Part shown: in pieces, positions 1 through 9,671 of the stretch
How positions within the stretch are numbered: position 1 is the stretch's first letter
Layout: the number at the start of each line of letters is the position of its first letter
Origin: Polaromonas jejuensis NBRC 106434
Lineage (GTDB): Bacteria > Pseudomonadota > Gammaproteobacteria > Burkholderiales > Burkholderiaceae_C
Assembly (NCBI RefSeq): GCF_001598235.1
Contig: NZ_BCYO01000004.1
Location: 186,001-250,000 of the forward strand
Reading direction: 5' to 3'
Length of the DNA: 64,000 bases
Position numbers and translations under genes: made by a program
The notes under the pieces: generated by a model
What the model saw: the letters and a program-made list of their open reading frames with translations, nothing else
What the model was told of the DNA's origin: nothing
The model's database searches: none

Positions 1-828
1 AAGTTCGCCCGCCGCAAGCGGGTCAACCAGATCGCGCTGGTGCTGTCGCTGGCGGCCATGTCTTTCGGCCTGTTCTGGCTGTTCTGGATTCTTTGGGAAA
101 CCGTGCGCCTGGGCATAGGCGGCATCGCGCTGGCGACTTTTACCGAGATGACGCCGGCGCCGAATGAGCCGGGCGGCATTGCCAATGCGCTGTACGGCTC
201 TTTCCTGATGGTGCTGCTGGCCACATTTGTGGGCACGCCGATTGGCATCATGGCCGGCATTTACCTGGCCGAGTACAACACCAAGGGCTGGCTGGCCTCG
301 GTGACGCGATTCGTCAACGATATTTTGCTGTCCGCGCCTTCGATCGTGATCGGCCTGTTTGTGTACGCCGTCGTGGTGTCGCGTTTCAAGTCCTTCTCGG
401 GCTGGGCCGGCGTGCTGGCGCTGGCCCTGATCGTGATTCCGGTGGTGATACGCACCACGGAAAACATGCTGCAGCTGGTTCCGCCGGGGCTGCGCGAGGC
501 GGCCTATGCGCTGGGCGCGCCCAAGTGGAAGGTCATCACCAGCATCACGCTGCGGGCGGCCCGCTCCGGTGTGGTGACAGGCATCTTGCTGGCCGTCGCG
601 CGCATCTCCGGTGAAACCGCGCCCTTGCTGTTCACGGCCCTGAACAACCAGTTCTGGACCTCGGATTTGAGCCAGCCCATGGCCAGCCTGCCCGTGACCA
701 TCTTCAAGTTTGCGATGAGCCCCTACGAAAACTGGCAGCAACTGGCCTGGGCGGGGGTATTCCTGATCACGGTCACAGTGCTCGGTTTGAACATCCTGGC
801 GCGCGTGTTGACGCGCCACAAGGGCTGA
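1..828 (+). CDS. pstA: Phosphate ABC transporter permease PstA (5' end outside window)
   Basis: This is the second membrane subunit of the high-affinity phosphate importer PstSCAB. The reading frame is open back to base 1 ([13 protein letters not shown]...), so the true start lies upstream and the GTG at 40 is internal. About 275 residues are visible, with several hydrophobic segments. The cytoplasmic EAA loop ([15 protein letters not shown]) sits about two thirds of the way along and would contact PstB. pstB follows after 34 bp, and phoU, phoB and phoR come next, which is the usual Pho layout. Expression is expected to be PhoB-dependent from a Pho box upstream of pstS or pstC, outside the window. 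Identification is secure from the motif and the neighbours. Confidence 0.95.
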   Translation, partial: KFARRKRVNQIALVLSLAAMSFGLFWLFWILWETVRLGIGGIALATFTEMTPAPNEPGGIANALYGSFLMVLLATFVGTPIGIMAGIYLAEYNTKGWLASVTRFVNDILLSAPSIVIGLFVYAVVVSRFKSFSGWAGVLALALIVIPVVIRTTENMLQLVPPGLREAAYALGAPKWKVITSITLRAARSGVVTGILLAVARISGETAPLLFTALNNQFWTSDLSQPMASLPVTIFKFAMSPYENWQQLAWAGVFLITVTVLGLNILARVLTRHKG

Positions 829-862
829 TGGCCGGCCTCCCTACAACAAGACAAGGTTAAAG

Positions 863-1642
863 ATGGACACCCTCACAGTCCCCCGCGAAAAGTCAAAAAT
901 ATCGGTCAAGAACCTTGACTTCTACTACGGAAAATTCCACGCTCTCAAGGGCATCAATCTGGAAATACCCGAGAAGAAAGTCACGGCGTTCATCGGTCCT
1001 TCGGGCTGCGGCAAGTCCACCTTGCTGCGCATTTTCAACCGCATGTACGAGCTTTATCCCGAGCAGCGGGCCGAAGGCGAAATCATGTTTGACGGCGAGA
1101 ACCTGCTCACCTCCAAAAAAGACGTGGCGCTGATTCGCGCCAAGGTGGGCATGGTCTTCCAGAAGCCGACGCCCTTCCCGATGTCGATTTATGACAACAT
1201 CGCCTTTGGCGTCAAGCTGTTTGAAAGCCTCAATGCCGCGGACATGGACGAGCGGGTGGAGTGGGCCTTGCGCAAGGCGGCGCTCTGGAGCGAAGTCAAG
1301 GACAAGCTGAGCCAGAGCGGCTCCAGCCTGTCCGGCGGCCAGCAGCAGCGCCTGTGCATTGCCCGCGGCATCGCCATCAAGCCGGAAGTGCTGCTGCTCG
1401 ACGAACCCTGTTCGGCGCTGGATCCGATTTCCACGGCCAAGGTCGAGGAATTGATTGCCGAGCTGAAGGACGAATACACCGTGGTCATCGTGACGCACAA
1501 CATGCAGCAGGCTGCCCGCTGCAGCGATTACACGGCCTATATGTACCTGGGCGACCTGGTTGAATTCGGTGCCACGGAAGACCTCTTCTTCAAGCCCCGA
1601 CGCAAAGAGACTGAAGACTATATTACCGGCCGTTTCGGCTGA
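863..1642 (+). CDS. pstB: Phosphate import ATP-binding protein PstB
   Basis: This 259-residue protein is the ATPase of the Pst phosphate importer. Walker A (GPSGCGKST) lies near residue 45, the PstB-typical [14 protein letters not shown] in the Q-loop region, the signature LSGGQQQR near residue 155, Walker B (LLLDEP) just after it, and the H-loop ([15 protein letters not shown]) near residue 210. The length is typical of PstB. The ATG at 863 follows an AAGG ribosome-binding site. It lies between pstA and phoU in an apparent operon. Confidence 0.97.
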   Translation: MDTLTVPREKSKISVKNLDFYYGKFHALKGINLEIPEKKVTAFIGPSGCGKSTLLRIFNRMYELYPEQRAEGEIMFDGENLLTSKKDVALIRAKVGMVFQKPTPFPMSIYDNIAFGVKLFESLNAADMDERVEWALRKAALWSEVKDKLSQSGSSLSGGQQQRLCIARGIAIKPEVLLLDEPCSALDPISTAKVEELIAELKDEYTVVIVTHNMQQAARCSDYTAYMYLGDLVEFGATEDLFFKPRRKETEDYITGRFG

Positions 1643-1662
1643 TAGGGATCGAGGAGCAACCC

Positions 1663-2364
1663 ATGCCTGATAAACATTTGTCCACCCAGTTTGACAGTGA
1701 GCTCAACACGGTCTCCTCCCGCGTGATGGAGCTGGGCGGTTTGGTGGAGTCCCAGATTCGCCTGGCCATCTATGCGCTGTCCCAGTTCAGCACCGAGAGC
1801 GCCGATCAGGTCATTGAAGCCGAAACGCGCGTCAACGCCATGGAAATCGACATTGACCGCGAGCTGTCTTCCATCATTGCGCGCCGCCAGCCCACGGCGC
1901 GTGACCTGCGCCTGCTGATCGCCATTTCGAAAACCACGGCCAATCTGGAGCGGGTCGGCGACGAGGCCGTCAAAATTGCGCGCATGGTCAAGTCCATCAT
2001 CGAAAGCGGGGCGGCCCGCGCGCTGCCCTCGTCGGACCTGCGTGTCGCTGCCGAATTGGCGTCCGGCCTGCTGCGCAAGGCGCTGGACGCCTTTGCCCGG
2101 CTGGACACGGCCGCCGCAGTATCCATCCTCAAGGAGGATGACCAGATTGACCAGGAGTTCGATGGTTTTGTGCGCAAGCTCATTACCTACATGATGGAAG
2201 ACCCGCGCACCATCTCGTCCAGCCTGGACCTGCTGTTTGTGGCCAAGGCCATAGAGCGGGTGGGTGACCACGCCAAGAACATTGCCGAATTCATCATTTA
2301 CATCGTCAAGGGGGCGGACATCCGGCACAGCCCCATGGAGCAGATTGAGTCTGCCGTCAAATAA
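1663..2364 (+). CDS. phoU: Phosphate signalling regulator PhoU
   Basis: PhoU couples the state of the Pst transporter to PhoR, damping the Pho response when phosphate is plentiful. The 233 residues form two PhoU helical repeats, each with a conserved acidic/arginine signature: around ERVGDEAVKIA near residue 95 and ERVGDHAKNIAEFI near residue 200. These are the metal-binding helices of the family. The start ATG follows GAGGAG. It sits 20 bp after pstB and 17 bp before phoB, so it is probably cotranscribed with both. Confidence 0.96.
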   Translation: MPDKHLSTQFDSELNTVSSRVMELGGLVESQIRLAIYALSQFSTESADQVIEAETRVNAMEIDIDRELSSIIARRQPTARDLRLLIAISKTTANLERVGDEAVKIARMVKSIIESGAARALPSSDLRVAAELASGLLRKALDAFARLDTAAAVSILKEDDQIDQEFDGFVRKLITYMMEDPRTISSSLDLLFVAKAIERVGDHAKNIAEFIIYIVKGADIRHSPMEQIESAVK

Positions 2365-2381
2365 TTGCCAAACCAAGCTCG

Positions 2382-3107
2382 ATGAAACATTTGCCACGCG
2401 TATTGATTGTTGAGGACGAGCCGGCCATTGCCGAACTGATTGCCGTGAATTTGAGGCATGGCGGGTTTGACCCGGTGGTGGCGCAGGAAAGTGTCGAGGC
2501 CCAGCGCGAGCTGGACGCCGTGCTGCCCGATGTCATCTTGCTGGACTGGATGCTGCCGGGGCAGAGCGGCCTGGCGCTGGCGCGCCACTGGCGCAAGCAG
2601 CCCCGCACCAAGAGCATTCCCATCCTGATGTTGACGGCACGCGGGGATGAACCCGACAAGGTGGCCGGGCTGGATGCGGGCGCTGACGACTACATCACCA
2701 AGCCGTTTTCCACCCAGGAATTGCTGGCCCGCATCCGCGCGGTGCTGCGCCGGCGCGCGCCGGAATCGGTGAACGACAGCGTCACCGTGGGCGCGCTGGT
2801 GCTCGATGCCGCCACCCACCGCATTTCGTACCACAACCAGGAACTCAAGCTGGGTCCGACGGAGTTCAAGCTGCTGCACTACCTGATGAAGCATGCCGAA
2901 CGCGTGCACAGCCGCAGCGCCTTGCTGGACAAGGTCTGGGGCGACCATGTGTTCATTGAGGAACGCACGGTGGATGTGCATGTCAAACGCCTGCGCGAGG
3001 CCTTGGGCGCGGCAGGGACCATGGTGGAAACCGTGCGCGGCGCGGGCTACCGGCTGACGGCAGTTGCGGCCAGAGGGCCGGTAGCCGCGGCGCAAACGGG
3101 CACATGA
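2382..3107 (+). CDS. phoB: Phosphate regulon response regulator PhoB
   Basis: This is an OmpR/PhoB-class DNA-binding response regulator of 241 residues. The N-terminal receiver domain starts VLIVEDEPAIAEL, has the phospho-acceptor aspartate in ILLDWMLPG near residue 55, and a conserved lysine in ITKPFS. The C-terminal winged helix (about residues 135-230) contains ERTVDVHVKRLREAL and ends near the usual GAGYRL. Its stop overlaps the phoR start (ATGA), so the two are translationally coupled. An Ala/Gly-rich tail of about ten residues after GYRL is slightly longer than in E. coli PhoB. Confidence 0.95.
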   Translation: MKHLPRVLIVEDEPAIAELIAVNLRHGGFDPVVAQESVEAQRELDAVLPDVILLDWMLPGQSGLALARHWRKQPRTKSIPILMLTARGDEPDKVAGLDAGADDYITKPFSTQELLARIRAVLRRRAPESVNDSVTVGALVLDAATHRISYHNQELKLGPTEFKLLHYLMKHAERVHSRSALLDKVWGDHVFIEERTVDVHVKRLREALGAAGTMVETVRGAGYRLTAVAARGPVAAAQTGT

Positions 3108-4447
3108 TCAAGCGCTGGATTTTTTTTGCCGCCTGCCTGCTGGTCGGTGGCGGCTTGGGGTGGTGGACTGCAGCGAAAGACGGGCTCGGAGCCGGGTTGG
3201 CTCTGGGCGCTTTTCTGTGGCTGGTGTTCGACAGCCTTTACGTGGCGCGGCTCCTCAGGTGGCTGCGCACCGAACAGGGCAATGAAACACCGGCTGCCCT
3301 GGCCAGCGCGGCACCCAGCCAGCCTGGCATCTGGGGCGAGGTGACCGACCGGATCCGCTGGCTCCTGAAAAATCGCAGCCAGCAGTACCAGGAAAGCCAG
3401 GGACGCCTCGACGAATTTCTGGCGGCCATGCAGGCATCTCCGAATGGTGTCGTGCTGCTGGATGCACAGGGGCGCATCGAGTGGTGCAACCAGATGGCGA
3501 GCCAGCACTTCGGCTTCGATGTTCAGCGCGACATGCTGCAGCACATTGCCAACCTGGTTCGCGAGCCGGCTTTCAGGGCCTATATGGCCGCGGCCAACTT
3601 TTCCCATGACGTGCTGATTCCCGGCCATTTCAACACGCCGACGCGGCCCGTCAAGCTGTCGGTGCATGTGCACTCCTACGGCAAGGGCCGCAAGCTGCTG
3701 CTGTCGCGCGACATCACCGCCGTTGAACTGGCGGAAGCCATGCGGCGGGATTTTGTGGCCAATGTGTCCCACGAAATCCGCACGCCGCTGACCGTCTTGT
3801 CCGGCTTCATCGAAACCCTGCAGACCCTTCCCTTGAAGGAAGCTGAGCGCACCCGTTATCTGGCGCTGATGGGGCGGCAGTCCCAGCGCATGCAGACCCT
3901 GGTGAGTGATTTGCTGACCCTGTCCCGCCTGGAAGGCAGCCCCTTCCCGGATGCCAGCGACTGGATGACCACTAACGCGCTGCTGGCCCAGTGTGAGCAG
4001 GAGGCCAGGGCCTTGTCTGCGGTGATTGCGCCCAAGGGACACCCGTTGGTGTTTGAGCCCGGTCCGGCCTGTGAGATTGCCGGCGTGCAGACCGAGCTTT
4101 ACAGCGCCATGTCCAACCTCGTGACCAATGCGGTGCGCTACACGCCGGAAGGGGGCGCGGTGCGCGTCAGCTGGACACTGCTGGAGGATGGCCGCGGCAA
4201 GTTCCAGGTCAGGGACTCGGGACCGGGTATTGCTCCGGAACATCTGCCGCGCCTGACCGAGCGGTTTTACCGGATTGACCGCAGCCGTTCGCGCGAAACC
4301 GGGGGCACGGGGCTGGGGCTGGCCATCGTCAAGCATGTTGCCCAGCGCCACGGCGCCGAGTTGCAGATCGAGAGCCAGCCGGGGCAGGGCTCGTGCTTTT
4401 CGCTCATCTTCCCGGTCGCCCGGATTCGACGCCTTCAGGCCGCTTGA
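3104..4447 (+). CDS. phoR: Phosphate regulon sensor histidine kinase PhoR
   Basis: This is a membrane-bound sensor kinase of 447 residues that phosphorylates PhoB. Two closely spaced hydrophobic stretches occupy residues 1-50 and there is no large periplasmic loop, as in PhoR. A PAS domain follows (around QASPNGVVLLDAQGRIEWCN). The HisKA phospho-site is VSHEIRTPLTVLSGF near residue 223. The ATPase domain has the N box (NLVTNAVRYTPEGG), a G1 box (VRDSGPGIAPEHL) and G2 (GGTGLGLAIVKHVAQRHG). The start overlaps the phoB stop. The 3' end overlaps the convergent MATE gene by 13 bp, so there is no room for a separate terminator. Confidence 0.95.
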   Translation: MIKRWIFFAACLLVGGGLGWWTAAKDGLGAGLALGAFLWLVFDSLYVARLLRWLRTEQGNETPAALASAAPSQPGIWGEVTDRIRWLLKNRSQQYQESQGRLDEFLAAMQASPNGVVLLDAQGRIEWCNQMASQHFGFDVQRDMLQHIANLVREPAFRAYMAAANFSHDVLIPGHFNTPTRPVKLSVHVHSYGKGRKLLLSRDITAVELAEAMRRDFVANVSHEIRTPLTVLSGFIETLQTLPLKEAERTRYLALMGRQSQRMQTLVSDLLTLSRLEGSPFPDASDWMTTNALLAQCEQEARALSAVIAPKGHPLVFEPGPACEIAGVQTELYSAMSNLVTNAVRYTPEGGAVRVSWTLLEDGRGKFQVRDSGPGIAPEHLPRLTERFYRIDRSRSRETGGTGLGLAIVKHVAQRHGAELQIESQPGQGSCFSLIFPVARIRRLQAA

Positions 4448-5802
4448 ACGGTGTGCCGACGGGGCCGCTGGCTCTGCCGGACTGCGTGCCACAGCAGGCC
4501 CAGCAGGCAGGTCGCCACCAGGCCAATGGCCAGGGTGCTGGCGGCCCAGAAACTGCTGGCCGACTGCATGGCCGCCATGCCCGCAATGCCTTTGTAGGCC
4601 AGCTGGTAACCGCCAAACAGGCCCAGCCCCCAGAGCAGCACGCCATACAGCGCCAGCGGCGTGATCGTGATGCGGTAGCAGCGCAGCAAAAAGGCGCACA
4701 GCGCCTGCGTGGCATCGGCCACGTGATAGAAGGCCACCCATACCAGCAGCGATGAGGCCAGGACGACGATCTCGGGGTTGCCGGAATACCAGCTTGCCAG
4801 CAGCGGGCCTGCTACCGAAACAATAGCTGCCAGCCCAAGTGCGGAAAGGGTTGTAAGCTTTAAAGCCATAAAAACTACACGCCTGGCGTAGTCCGGCCGG
4901 CCAGCGCCCAGCCAGAACGACACGCGGGCGCTGCAGGCGATGGCCATGGACAGCGGCATCATGTAGAGCACTGCCGCCACACTGGCCGCGATCTGGTGGC
5001 TGGCGGAGGCGACGGTCCCCAGCCGGGCAATGAACAGGGCCATGAGGGTGAAGGACGTCACCTCCACCAGGTAGGCCAGCCCGCCCGGGATGCCCAGCCG
5101 CACAAAATGGCCGATCTGCACCCAGTCGGGCCGCTCCATGAGGCGCCAGATGCGAAAGGGCCTGTACAGGTCTTGCGTGCGCAGCATCACCACACTCAAT
5201 AACAGCAGCATGTAGTTCACCGCCAGCGTGGCCCAGGCGCAGCCCACGGCGCCCATGGGTTCCACACCCGCGCCGCCAGCGACCAGCCAGACCGACAGCG
5301 GAATTTTGAGCGCCAGGGCGCCGACCTGGAGCCAGGTCACCAGCAGTGGTTTGCCGACGGATTGGTTGAAGGTGCTGTAGACCCGGAACAGCAGGGCAGG
5401 GGCAAACGCAAAGGCCAGCACGGTGAGGTAGCGCTGCACCTCATCGCGCATCAGCTCGGGCACTTGCGCCCAGCGAAGCAGCGGGCCGGGAAACAGCAGC
5501 GCGGCCATGCCCGCTGCGGTGATGAAGCCGCACAGGTAAAGGCTTTGCCGCAAGGAACGCCCGACGGCTTCATGCTGGCGGGCGCCCAGCATCTCGGCCC
5601 AGATGGGGAGCAGCGCCTGCACAACGCCCATCAGCGCCACGTAAACACTGACGTAGAGAGCCGAGCCCACCGACAAGGCGGCCAGTGCCGCGTCGCTGTG
5701 GCGGCCGGCAATCACGGTATCCGCCACACCAAAAGCCATGACGGCCAGCTGGCCGACCAGCACCGTGCCGGCATGCCGGGTGATGATCTTGAGTTCGCTC
5801 AC
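4435..5802 (-). CDS. MATE-family multidrug/Na+ efflux protein
   Basis: This is a 455-residue polytopic inner-membrane protein with about 12 hydrophobic segments and the MATE architecture. The N-terminal half has AVMAFGVADTVIAGRHSDAALAA and VQALLPIWAEMLGA; the second half repeats the pattern (IPGGLAYLVEVTSFTLMA). Members export cationic compounds by Na+ or H+ antiport; the substrate here cannot be read. The start is GTG at 5802, inside the stop of the upstream glycosyltransferase (GTGA overlap), so the two are translationally coupled. A stretch at about 4811-4868 is AT-richer and contains a copy of the dispersed GCTAY-N7-RNAGC element; it encodes part of a membrane segment in the second half. 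Confidence 0.88.
   Translation of the reverse strand: MSELKIITRHAGTVLVGQLAVMAFGVADTVIAGRHSDAALAALSVGSALYVSVYVALMGVVQALLPIWAEMLGARQHEAVGRSLRQSLYLCGFITAAGMAALLFPGPLLRWAQVPELMRDEVQRYLTVLAFAFAPALLFRVYSTFNQSVGKPLLVTWLQVGALALKIPLSVWLVAGGAGVEPMGAVGCAWATLAVNYMLLLLSVVMLRTQDLYRPFRIWRLMERPDWVQIGHFVRLGIPGGLAYLVEVTSFTLMALFIARLGTVASASHQIAASVAAVLYMMPLSMAIACSARVSFWLGAGRPDYARRVVFMALKLTTLSALGLAAIVSVAGPLLASWYSGNPEIVVLASSLLVWVAFYHVADATQALCAFLLRCYRITITPLALYGVLLWGLGLFGGYQLAYKGIAGMAAMQSASSFWAASTLAIGLVATCLLGLLWHAVRQSQRPRRHTVQAA
4811..4868. repeat. Intragenic copy of the GCTAY-N7-RNAGC element (MATE gene)
   Basis: The core at 4811-4827 is GCTAC, a 7-nt spacer, then ATAGC. The following GCCAGC, AAAGGG and CTTTAA blocks resemble the extended copies in the AddA-like gene and in moeA. 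The reading frame of the MATE gene is maintained through it. Confidence 0.6.
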
Positions 5803-7589
5803 GGGTGCTTGAGGGGGCTCACAGGCTTGGCCGTTTTGGCGGCTTTGTCCGGGCTGTCGATGCTGACCCGCTTGTACAGCAGGAGGTTTTCATTTTTGTC
5901 CGTGGGCCGGCGCACGGTGGCCAGAAAGGCCCAATCCGGCAAATTCACCACCTGGCTGAGCGTGGACTGGGCTTGGACATCGACGATCAGGTAAGGGCAG
6001 CTTGCCTGGGCGGTGGCCTGGCGCAGGTCGAGGTGGCCGTGGTACTGCAGGGCCGCCGCCTGGGGACTACCGACGCCATAAATGGCCACGCAGGCAGTTT
6101 TGTCGACCAGGCTGGCGACCTGTCGCGACGTTGGCGCATAGCTGCGCGCATAGTCCAGCAAAGGCATCCACAGCGTCATCAGCAGCAACCAGCACAGCGT
6201 GGCGCCGCCGGCCGGCAGCACCAGCGATTTCCAGATGGCCGCGCGCTGGGCGCCGGCCCGCCACTTCACCAGCCAGGTCCAGGCCACGGTGGCAGCCACG
6301 GCGGCCACAAAGGCGAGCCACGAAAAGCTGGGTTCAAAGCCGGGCGCGAGCCTGGCCACGTTGGCGGCGGGCTGCCGGGGCACGCCGGTTTGCATGGCGA
6401 TCCAGACGACCCAGATGATGATGCCGCAGCCCGTGAAAAACAGCAGCGTGAACCAGTCGATCAGCGAGGCCACGCTGCGCTTGAGCGTGGGCAGGGCAAA
6501 TGCGGCGAGCGCCGCCAGCGGTGGCAGGCTCAGCAGCAGGCTGCGGTCCGACGAGGCCGTGGTCAGCGTGGCCGCGATGGACATACCGGCAAACCAGAGG
6601 GGCAGGGCCACGTGGCGGCTCGCCAGCTGCCGGCGCCAGCGCCAGAGCGTCCACAGGGCCAGCGGCCATGCCGGCCAGGTGAACCATGCCAGCAGGCGCC
6701 CCAGGCTGCGCCAGTCATTCCAGGCCGATTGACCGTCGGCGCCAGGCAGCTGAATTCGCCAGCGCCACAAGTCCAGCGCATAGGCGAGCAGGGAGACCAG
6801 CAGCGTGATGCCGGCGATCAGCAGCACCCAATGCCAGGACTGCTGCCGGCTGGCGGCATTCGCCTGGTTGCCCTGATCGTGGCCCCAGCGCATGTGGGCC
6901 CACTCCACCAGCGTGCCGCCCACGCCGAGCAGCAGGGCCAGCGTAGGCGCGCCGCTCAGGGCCAATCCCGCAAGGCCTATCAGCAGGCCCAGCGCAGGGC
7001 CCAGAATTTTGGTGGCGCGGCGGTAGGGGCTGGCCGCCATGGCGTAAAACGCCAGGGCCGTGAAGCCCAGCTGTGCCAGGGCCGGGGTGGTTTCATGGGA
7101 CAGCTGGGCCAGGCCCAGGCTGGCAATCAGGGCCAGCAAGCCGGCATCGGCAATGGCCCGGGCGTAGTCCACCGGGCGTGCCTCCCCGCCAAACGCAAAA
7201 GCCACGGGCTGGGCTTGCGGGCTGCGCGCCAGGTAATAGACGGCGTACCAGGTGGCGAGCAGCGTCAGGCCCAGCAGCAGGCCAAAGGGAATGCGCACGG
7301 CAAAGGCCGGGTCCAGGAAAGGCAGCCATTGAATGGCAACGGCGCCCAGCCAATAAGGCATGAGAGCATCGAATCCGTTGACCTGCCCCAGCAGCTGCGG
7401 CTGCAGCCAGTGGGCCGTGGCCGAGGTCAGCTCGCGCATCACGCCAAAGGCGGCGATGTCCTCGTGTTTCCACGGTCCCCGTCCCAGGAATCCCGGCAAC
7501 ACATAGGCCACACAAAACAGCAGCAGCGCTAGCCGCGGCAGGCGGCGCACGGCCGACTGGGCAATGATGGCAGGGGACGGCTTGTTCAA
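5799..7589 (-). CDS. PMT/ArnT-like integral membrane glycosyltransferase
   Basis: This polytopic protein of about 596 residues has roughly a dozen hydrophobic segments. The first periplasmic loop carries an acidic motif (GPWKHEDIAAFG) comparable in position to the catalytic acidic residues of GT-C enzymes of the ArnT/PMT type, which transfer sugars from polyprenyl phosphate donors. That fits the family, but substrate and acceptor are unknown. The start is uncertain: the open frame runs up to 7706, but that would place translation through the rpmE2 terminator. I therefore prefer the TTG at 7589; a GTG at 7550 is a further option. Its stop overlaps the start of the MATE exporter, suggesting that the pair acts on the same lipid or cell-wall precursor. 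Confidence 0.72.
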   Translation of the reverse strand: MNKPSPAIIAQSAVRRLPRLALLLFCVAYVLPGFLGRGPWKHEDIAAFGVMRELTSATAHWLQPQLLGQVNGFDALMPYWLGAVAIQWLPFLDPAFAVRIPFGLLLGLTLLATWYAVYYLARSPQAQPVAFAFGGEARPVDYARAIADAGLLALIASLGLAQLSHETTPALAQLGFTALAFYAMAASPYRRATKILGPALGLLIGLAGLALSGAPTLALLLGVGGTLVEWAHMRWGHDQGNQANAASRQQSWHWVLLIAGITLLVSLLAYALDLWRWRIQLPGADGQSAWNDWRSLGRLLAWFTWPAWPLALWTLWRWRRQLASRHVALPLWFAGMSIAATLTTASSDRSLLLSLPPLAALAAFALPTLKRSVASLIDWFTLLFFTGCGIIIWVVWIAMQTGVPRQPAANVARLAPGFEPSFSWLAFVAAVAATVAWTWLVKWRAGAQRAAIWKSLVLPAGGATLCWLLLMTLWMPLLDYARSYAPTSRQVASLVDKTACVAIYGVGSPQAAALQYHGHLDLRQATAQASCPYLIVDVQAQSTLSQVVNLPDWAFLATVRRPTDKNENLLLYKRVSIDSPDKAAKTAKPVSPLKHP

Positions 7590-7660
7590 AACGGTGAGGC
7601 GATCAGTAAAGGGGCTGGTTCTGATTGGTAGGCGAAACAGTGTCGCCAAATTTTGCCGAA

Positions 7661-7690
7661 AAAAAAGCAGCCTGAATTTCAGGCTGCTTT
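7661..7690 (-). terminator. Rho-independent terminator of rpmE2
   Basis: A perfect inverted repeat (GCAGCCTGAA / TTCAGGCTGC) lies about 30 bp after the rpmE2 stop and is followed on the minus strand by a run of eight T residues. Confidence 0.9.
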
Positions 7691-7720
7691 TTGCTGGCCA
7701 GCGCAAGCGCTTTTTGCAGC

Positions 7721-7978
7721 TTACTTGGCAGCGGTCTTGCCGAAGCGGTTGCGGAATTTCTCAACGCGACCACCCATGTTGTCCACGGATTTTTGCGTGC
7801 CGGTGTAGAAGGGGTGCGATTCGCTGGACGTATCGAGCTTGTACAGAGGCAACTCGCGACCGTCTTCCATTTTCACCATTTCTTTGGTGTTCACGCAGGA
7901 GCGGGTCACAAACTTGAAGTTGTTGGACAGGTCCAGGAAACAAACTTCGCGGTAGTTGGGGTGAATGCCTTCTTTCAT
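7721..7978 (-). CDS. rpmE2: 50S ribosomal protein L31 type B
   Basis: This 85-residue L31 belongs to the zinc-independent type B class. It starts [14 protein letters not shown], has the type-B insertion around [17 protein letters not shown], and lacks the CxxC pairs of zinc-binding L31. The start follows AAGGAAAG. It is the last gene of the trxA-rho-rpmE2 block and is followed by a clear intrinsic terminator. Type B L31 often replaces the zinc form under zinc limitation; no Zur site could be recognised here. Confidence 0.96.
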   Translation of the reverse strand: MKEGIHPNYREVCFLDLSNNFKFVTRSCVNTKEMVKMEDGRELPLYKLDTSSESHPFYTGTQKSVDNMGGRVEKFRNRFGKTAAK

Positions 7979-8063
7979 GATCTTTCCTTATTCGTTGCGG
8001 GAGCCACCGAGGCCATTCCTGGGCACTTTCCGCTGAGCCCATCATTATGCCACGAAATCAGCA

Positions 8064-8080
8064 GCTATAGATAGGATAGC
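8064..8080. repeat. GCTAY-N7-RNAGC element between rho and rpmE2
   Basis: Perfect arms GCTAT and ATAGC are separated by 7 nt. The element lies in the 165-bp gap between rho and rpmE2, next to the GC-rich element that abuts the rho stop. Confidence 0.75.
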
Positions 8081-8090
8081 GGCCAGCGCA

Positions 8091-8143
8091 GCCAAGGCCC
8101 CTTCGGGGGGCAAGGAACTCAACGCAGTGAGCGACCGTGGGGG
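8091..8143. repeat. GC-rich stop-abutting element, copy 1 (after rho)
   Basis: On the plus strand the element reads CCAAGGCCCC, TCGGGGGGC, CGCAGTGAGCGACC, GTGGGGG. Read in the direction of rho, the CCCCCAC end directly follows the rho stop codon. Related copies follow the stop codons of the AddB-like gene and the SDR gene, and one lies inside an ABC ATPase. Confidence 0.8.
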
Positions 8144-9406
8144 TTAACCACCCCTTCGCATCATGTCGAAGAATTCGTGGTTGTTCTTGGTCGCCTTCAT
8201 GTTTTTCAGCATGAGCTCCATCGATTCGATTTCGTCCATGTTGTACATGAATTGACGCAAGATGCGCGATTTTTGCAAAATTTCCGGCGCCAGAAGCAGC
8301 TCTTCCTTGCGGGTGCCGCTGCGGTTCAGGTGAATCGCCGGGAACACGCGTTTTTCATACAGGCGGCGGTCCAGGTGGATTTCGCAATTGCCCGTGCCCT
8401 TGAATTCTTCAAAGATCACCTCGTCCATGCGGCTGCCGGTATCGACCAGCGCGGTGCCGATGATGGTCAGGCTGCCGCCCTCTTCAATTTTGCGGGCCGC
8501 GCCGAAAAAGCGCTTGGGGCGCTGCAGCGCATTGGCGTCGACACCGCCGGTCAGCACCTTGCCCGACGAGGGCAGCACGTTGTTGTAAGCGCGGGCCAGA
8601 CGGGTGATGGAGTCCAGCAGGATCACCACGTCCTTGCCGAGTTCGACCAGGCGCTTGGCGCGCTCGATCACCATTTCGGCCACATGCACGTGGCGTGCGG
8701 CGGGTTCGTCAAACGTCGAGGAAATCACTTCGCCGCGCACGCTGCGCTGCATTTCGGTCACTTCTTCAGGGCGCTCATCCACCAGCAGCACCATCATGAC
8801 CACTTCCGGGTAGTTGGCGGTGATGGCGTGGGCGATGTTCTGCATCATCACGGTCTTGCCGGACTTGGGCGGCGCGACCAGCAGGGCGCGCTGGCCCTTG
8901 CCGATAGGTGCCACGATGTCGATGATGCGGCTGGTCAGGTTTTCTTCGGCCTTGATCTCGCGCTCGAGCTTGAACTGCTCGCGCGGAAACAGCGGCGTCA
9001 AGTTCTCGAACAAAACCTTGTGCTTGTTGTCTTCGGGCGCGCCGTCGTTGACCTTGTCGAGCTTGTTCAGTGCAAAGTAGCGCTCGCCATCCTTGGGCGT
9101 GCGCACTTCGCCTTCAATCATGTCACCGGTGTGCAGGTTGAAGCGGCGGATCTGGCTGGGGCTGATGTAGATGTCGTCGGTGCTGGCGGTGTAGCTGGAG
9201 TCGGGTGCTCGCAGAAAGCCAAAACCGTCGGGCAGCACTTCCAGCACGCCGTCGGCGACGATGGTTTCGCCGGTTTTTGCGCGTTTCTTGATGATGGCAA
9301 ACATCAGCTCCTGCTTGCGCATACGGCCGCCGTTTTCGATCTCGAGGGCTTCGGCCTGCTTGAGGACTTCAGACACGTGCAGTGCCTTGAGTTCGTTTAA
9401 GTGCAT
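8144..9406 (-). CDS. rho: Transcription termination factor Rho
   Basis: Rho is a hexameric RNA-dependent ATPase that releases RNA polymerase. The 420 residues begin [19 protein letters not shown]. The RNA-binding cold-shock-like domain includes [12 protein letters not shown] near residue 65. Walker A is [10 protein letters not shown] near residue 180, and Walker B is [16 protein letters not shown]. The Q-loop/R-loop region ([19 protein letters not shown]) follows. I chose the ATG at 9406 over an upstream one at 9430 because AAGGAGT lies at the right distance. The gene lies downstream of trxA, a common betaproteobacterial order, with a 265-bp leader between them that could hold autoregulatory sites. 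Confidence 0.98.
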   Translation of the reverse strand: MHLNELKALHVSEVLKQAEALEIENGGRMRKQELMFAIIKKRAKTGETIVADGVLEVLPDGFGFLRAPDSSYTASTDDIYISPSQIRRFNLHTGDMIEGEVRTPKDGERYFALNKLDKVNDGAPEDNKHKVLFENLTPLFPREQFKLEREIKAEENLTSRIIDIVAPIGKGQRALLVAPPKSGKTVMMQNIAHAITANYPEVVMMVLLVDERPEEVTEMQRSVRGEVISSTFDEPAARHVHVAEMVIERAKRLVELGKDVVILLDSITRLARAYNNVLPSSGKVLTGGVDANALQRPKRFFGAARKIEEGGSLTIIGTALVDTGSRMDEVIFEEFKGTGNCEIHLDRRLYEKRVFPAIHLNRSGTRKEELLLAPEILQKSRILRQFMYNMDEIESMELMLKNMKATKNNHEFFDMMRRGG

Positions 9407-9671
9407 GGAATTACTCCTTGCGGAGTTCATTTAAAAAAACGGGGGAGGTTTGAAAGGAAGCCGCTGAAGAGATGGCTTACAAACCGGGAACTCGAACCGG
9501 ATGGCAATGACCGACCGGTGAATAAAGCACATTATGACAGGAAATTCAGGCGCTATTTCCGGGGATGGGGCGCCTGGCAGCGACCTGAGCCGCGGGCTCG
9601 GGGCTGCCGGGGTTGGCGTTGCACATCGAGTCCGCCCGGGCCGGCCAGGCTCAAGTGCAACGCAAAGGGGT

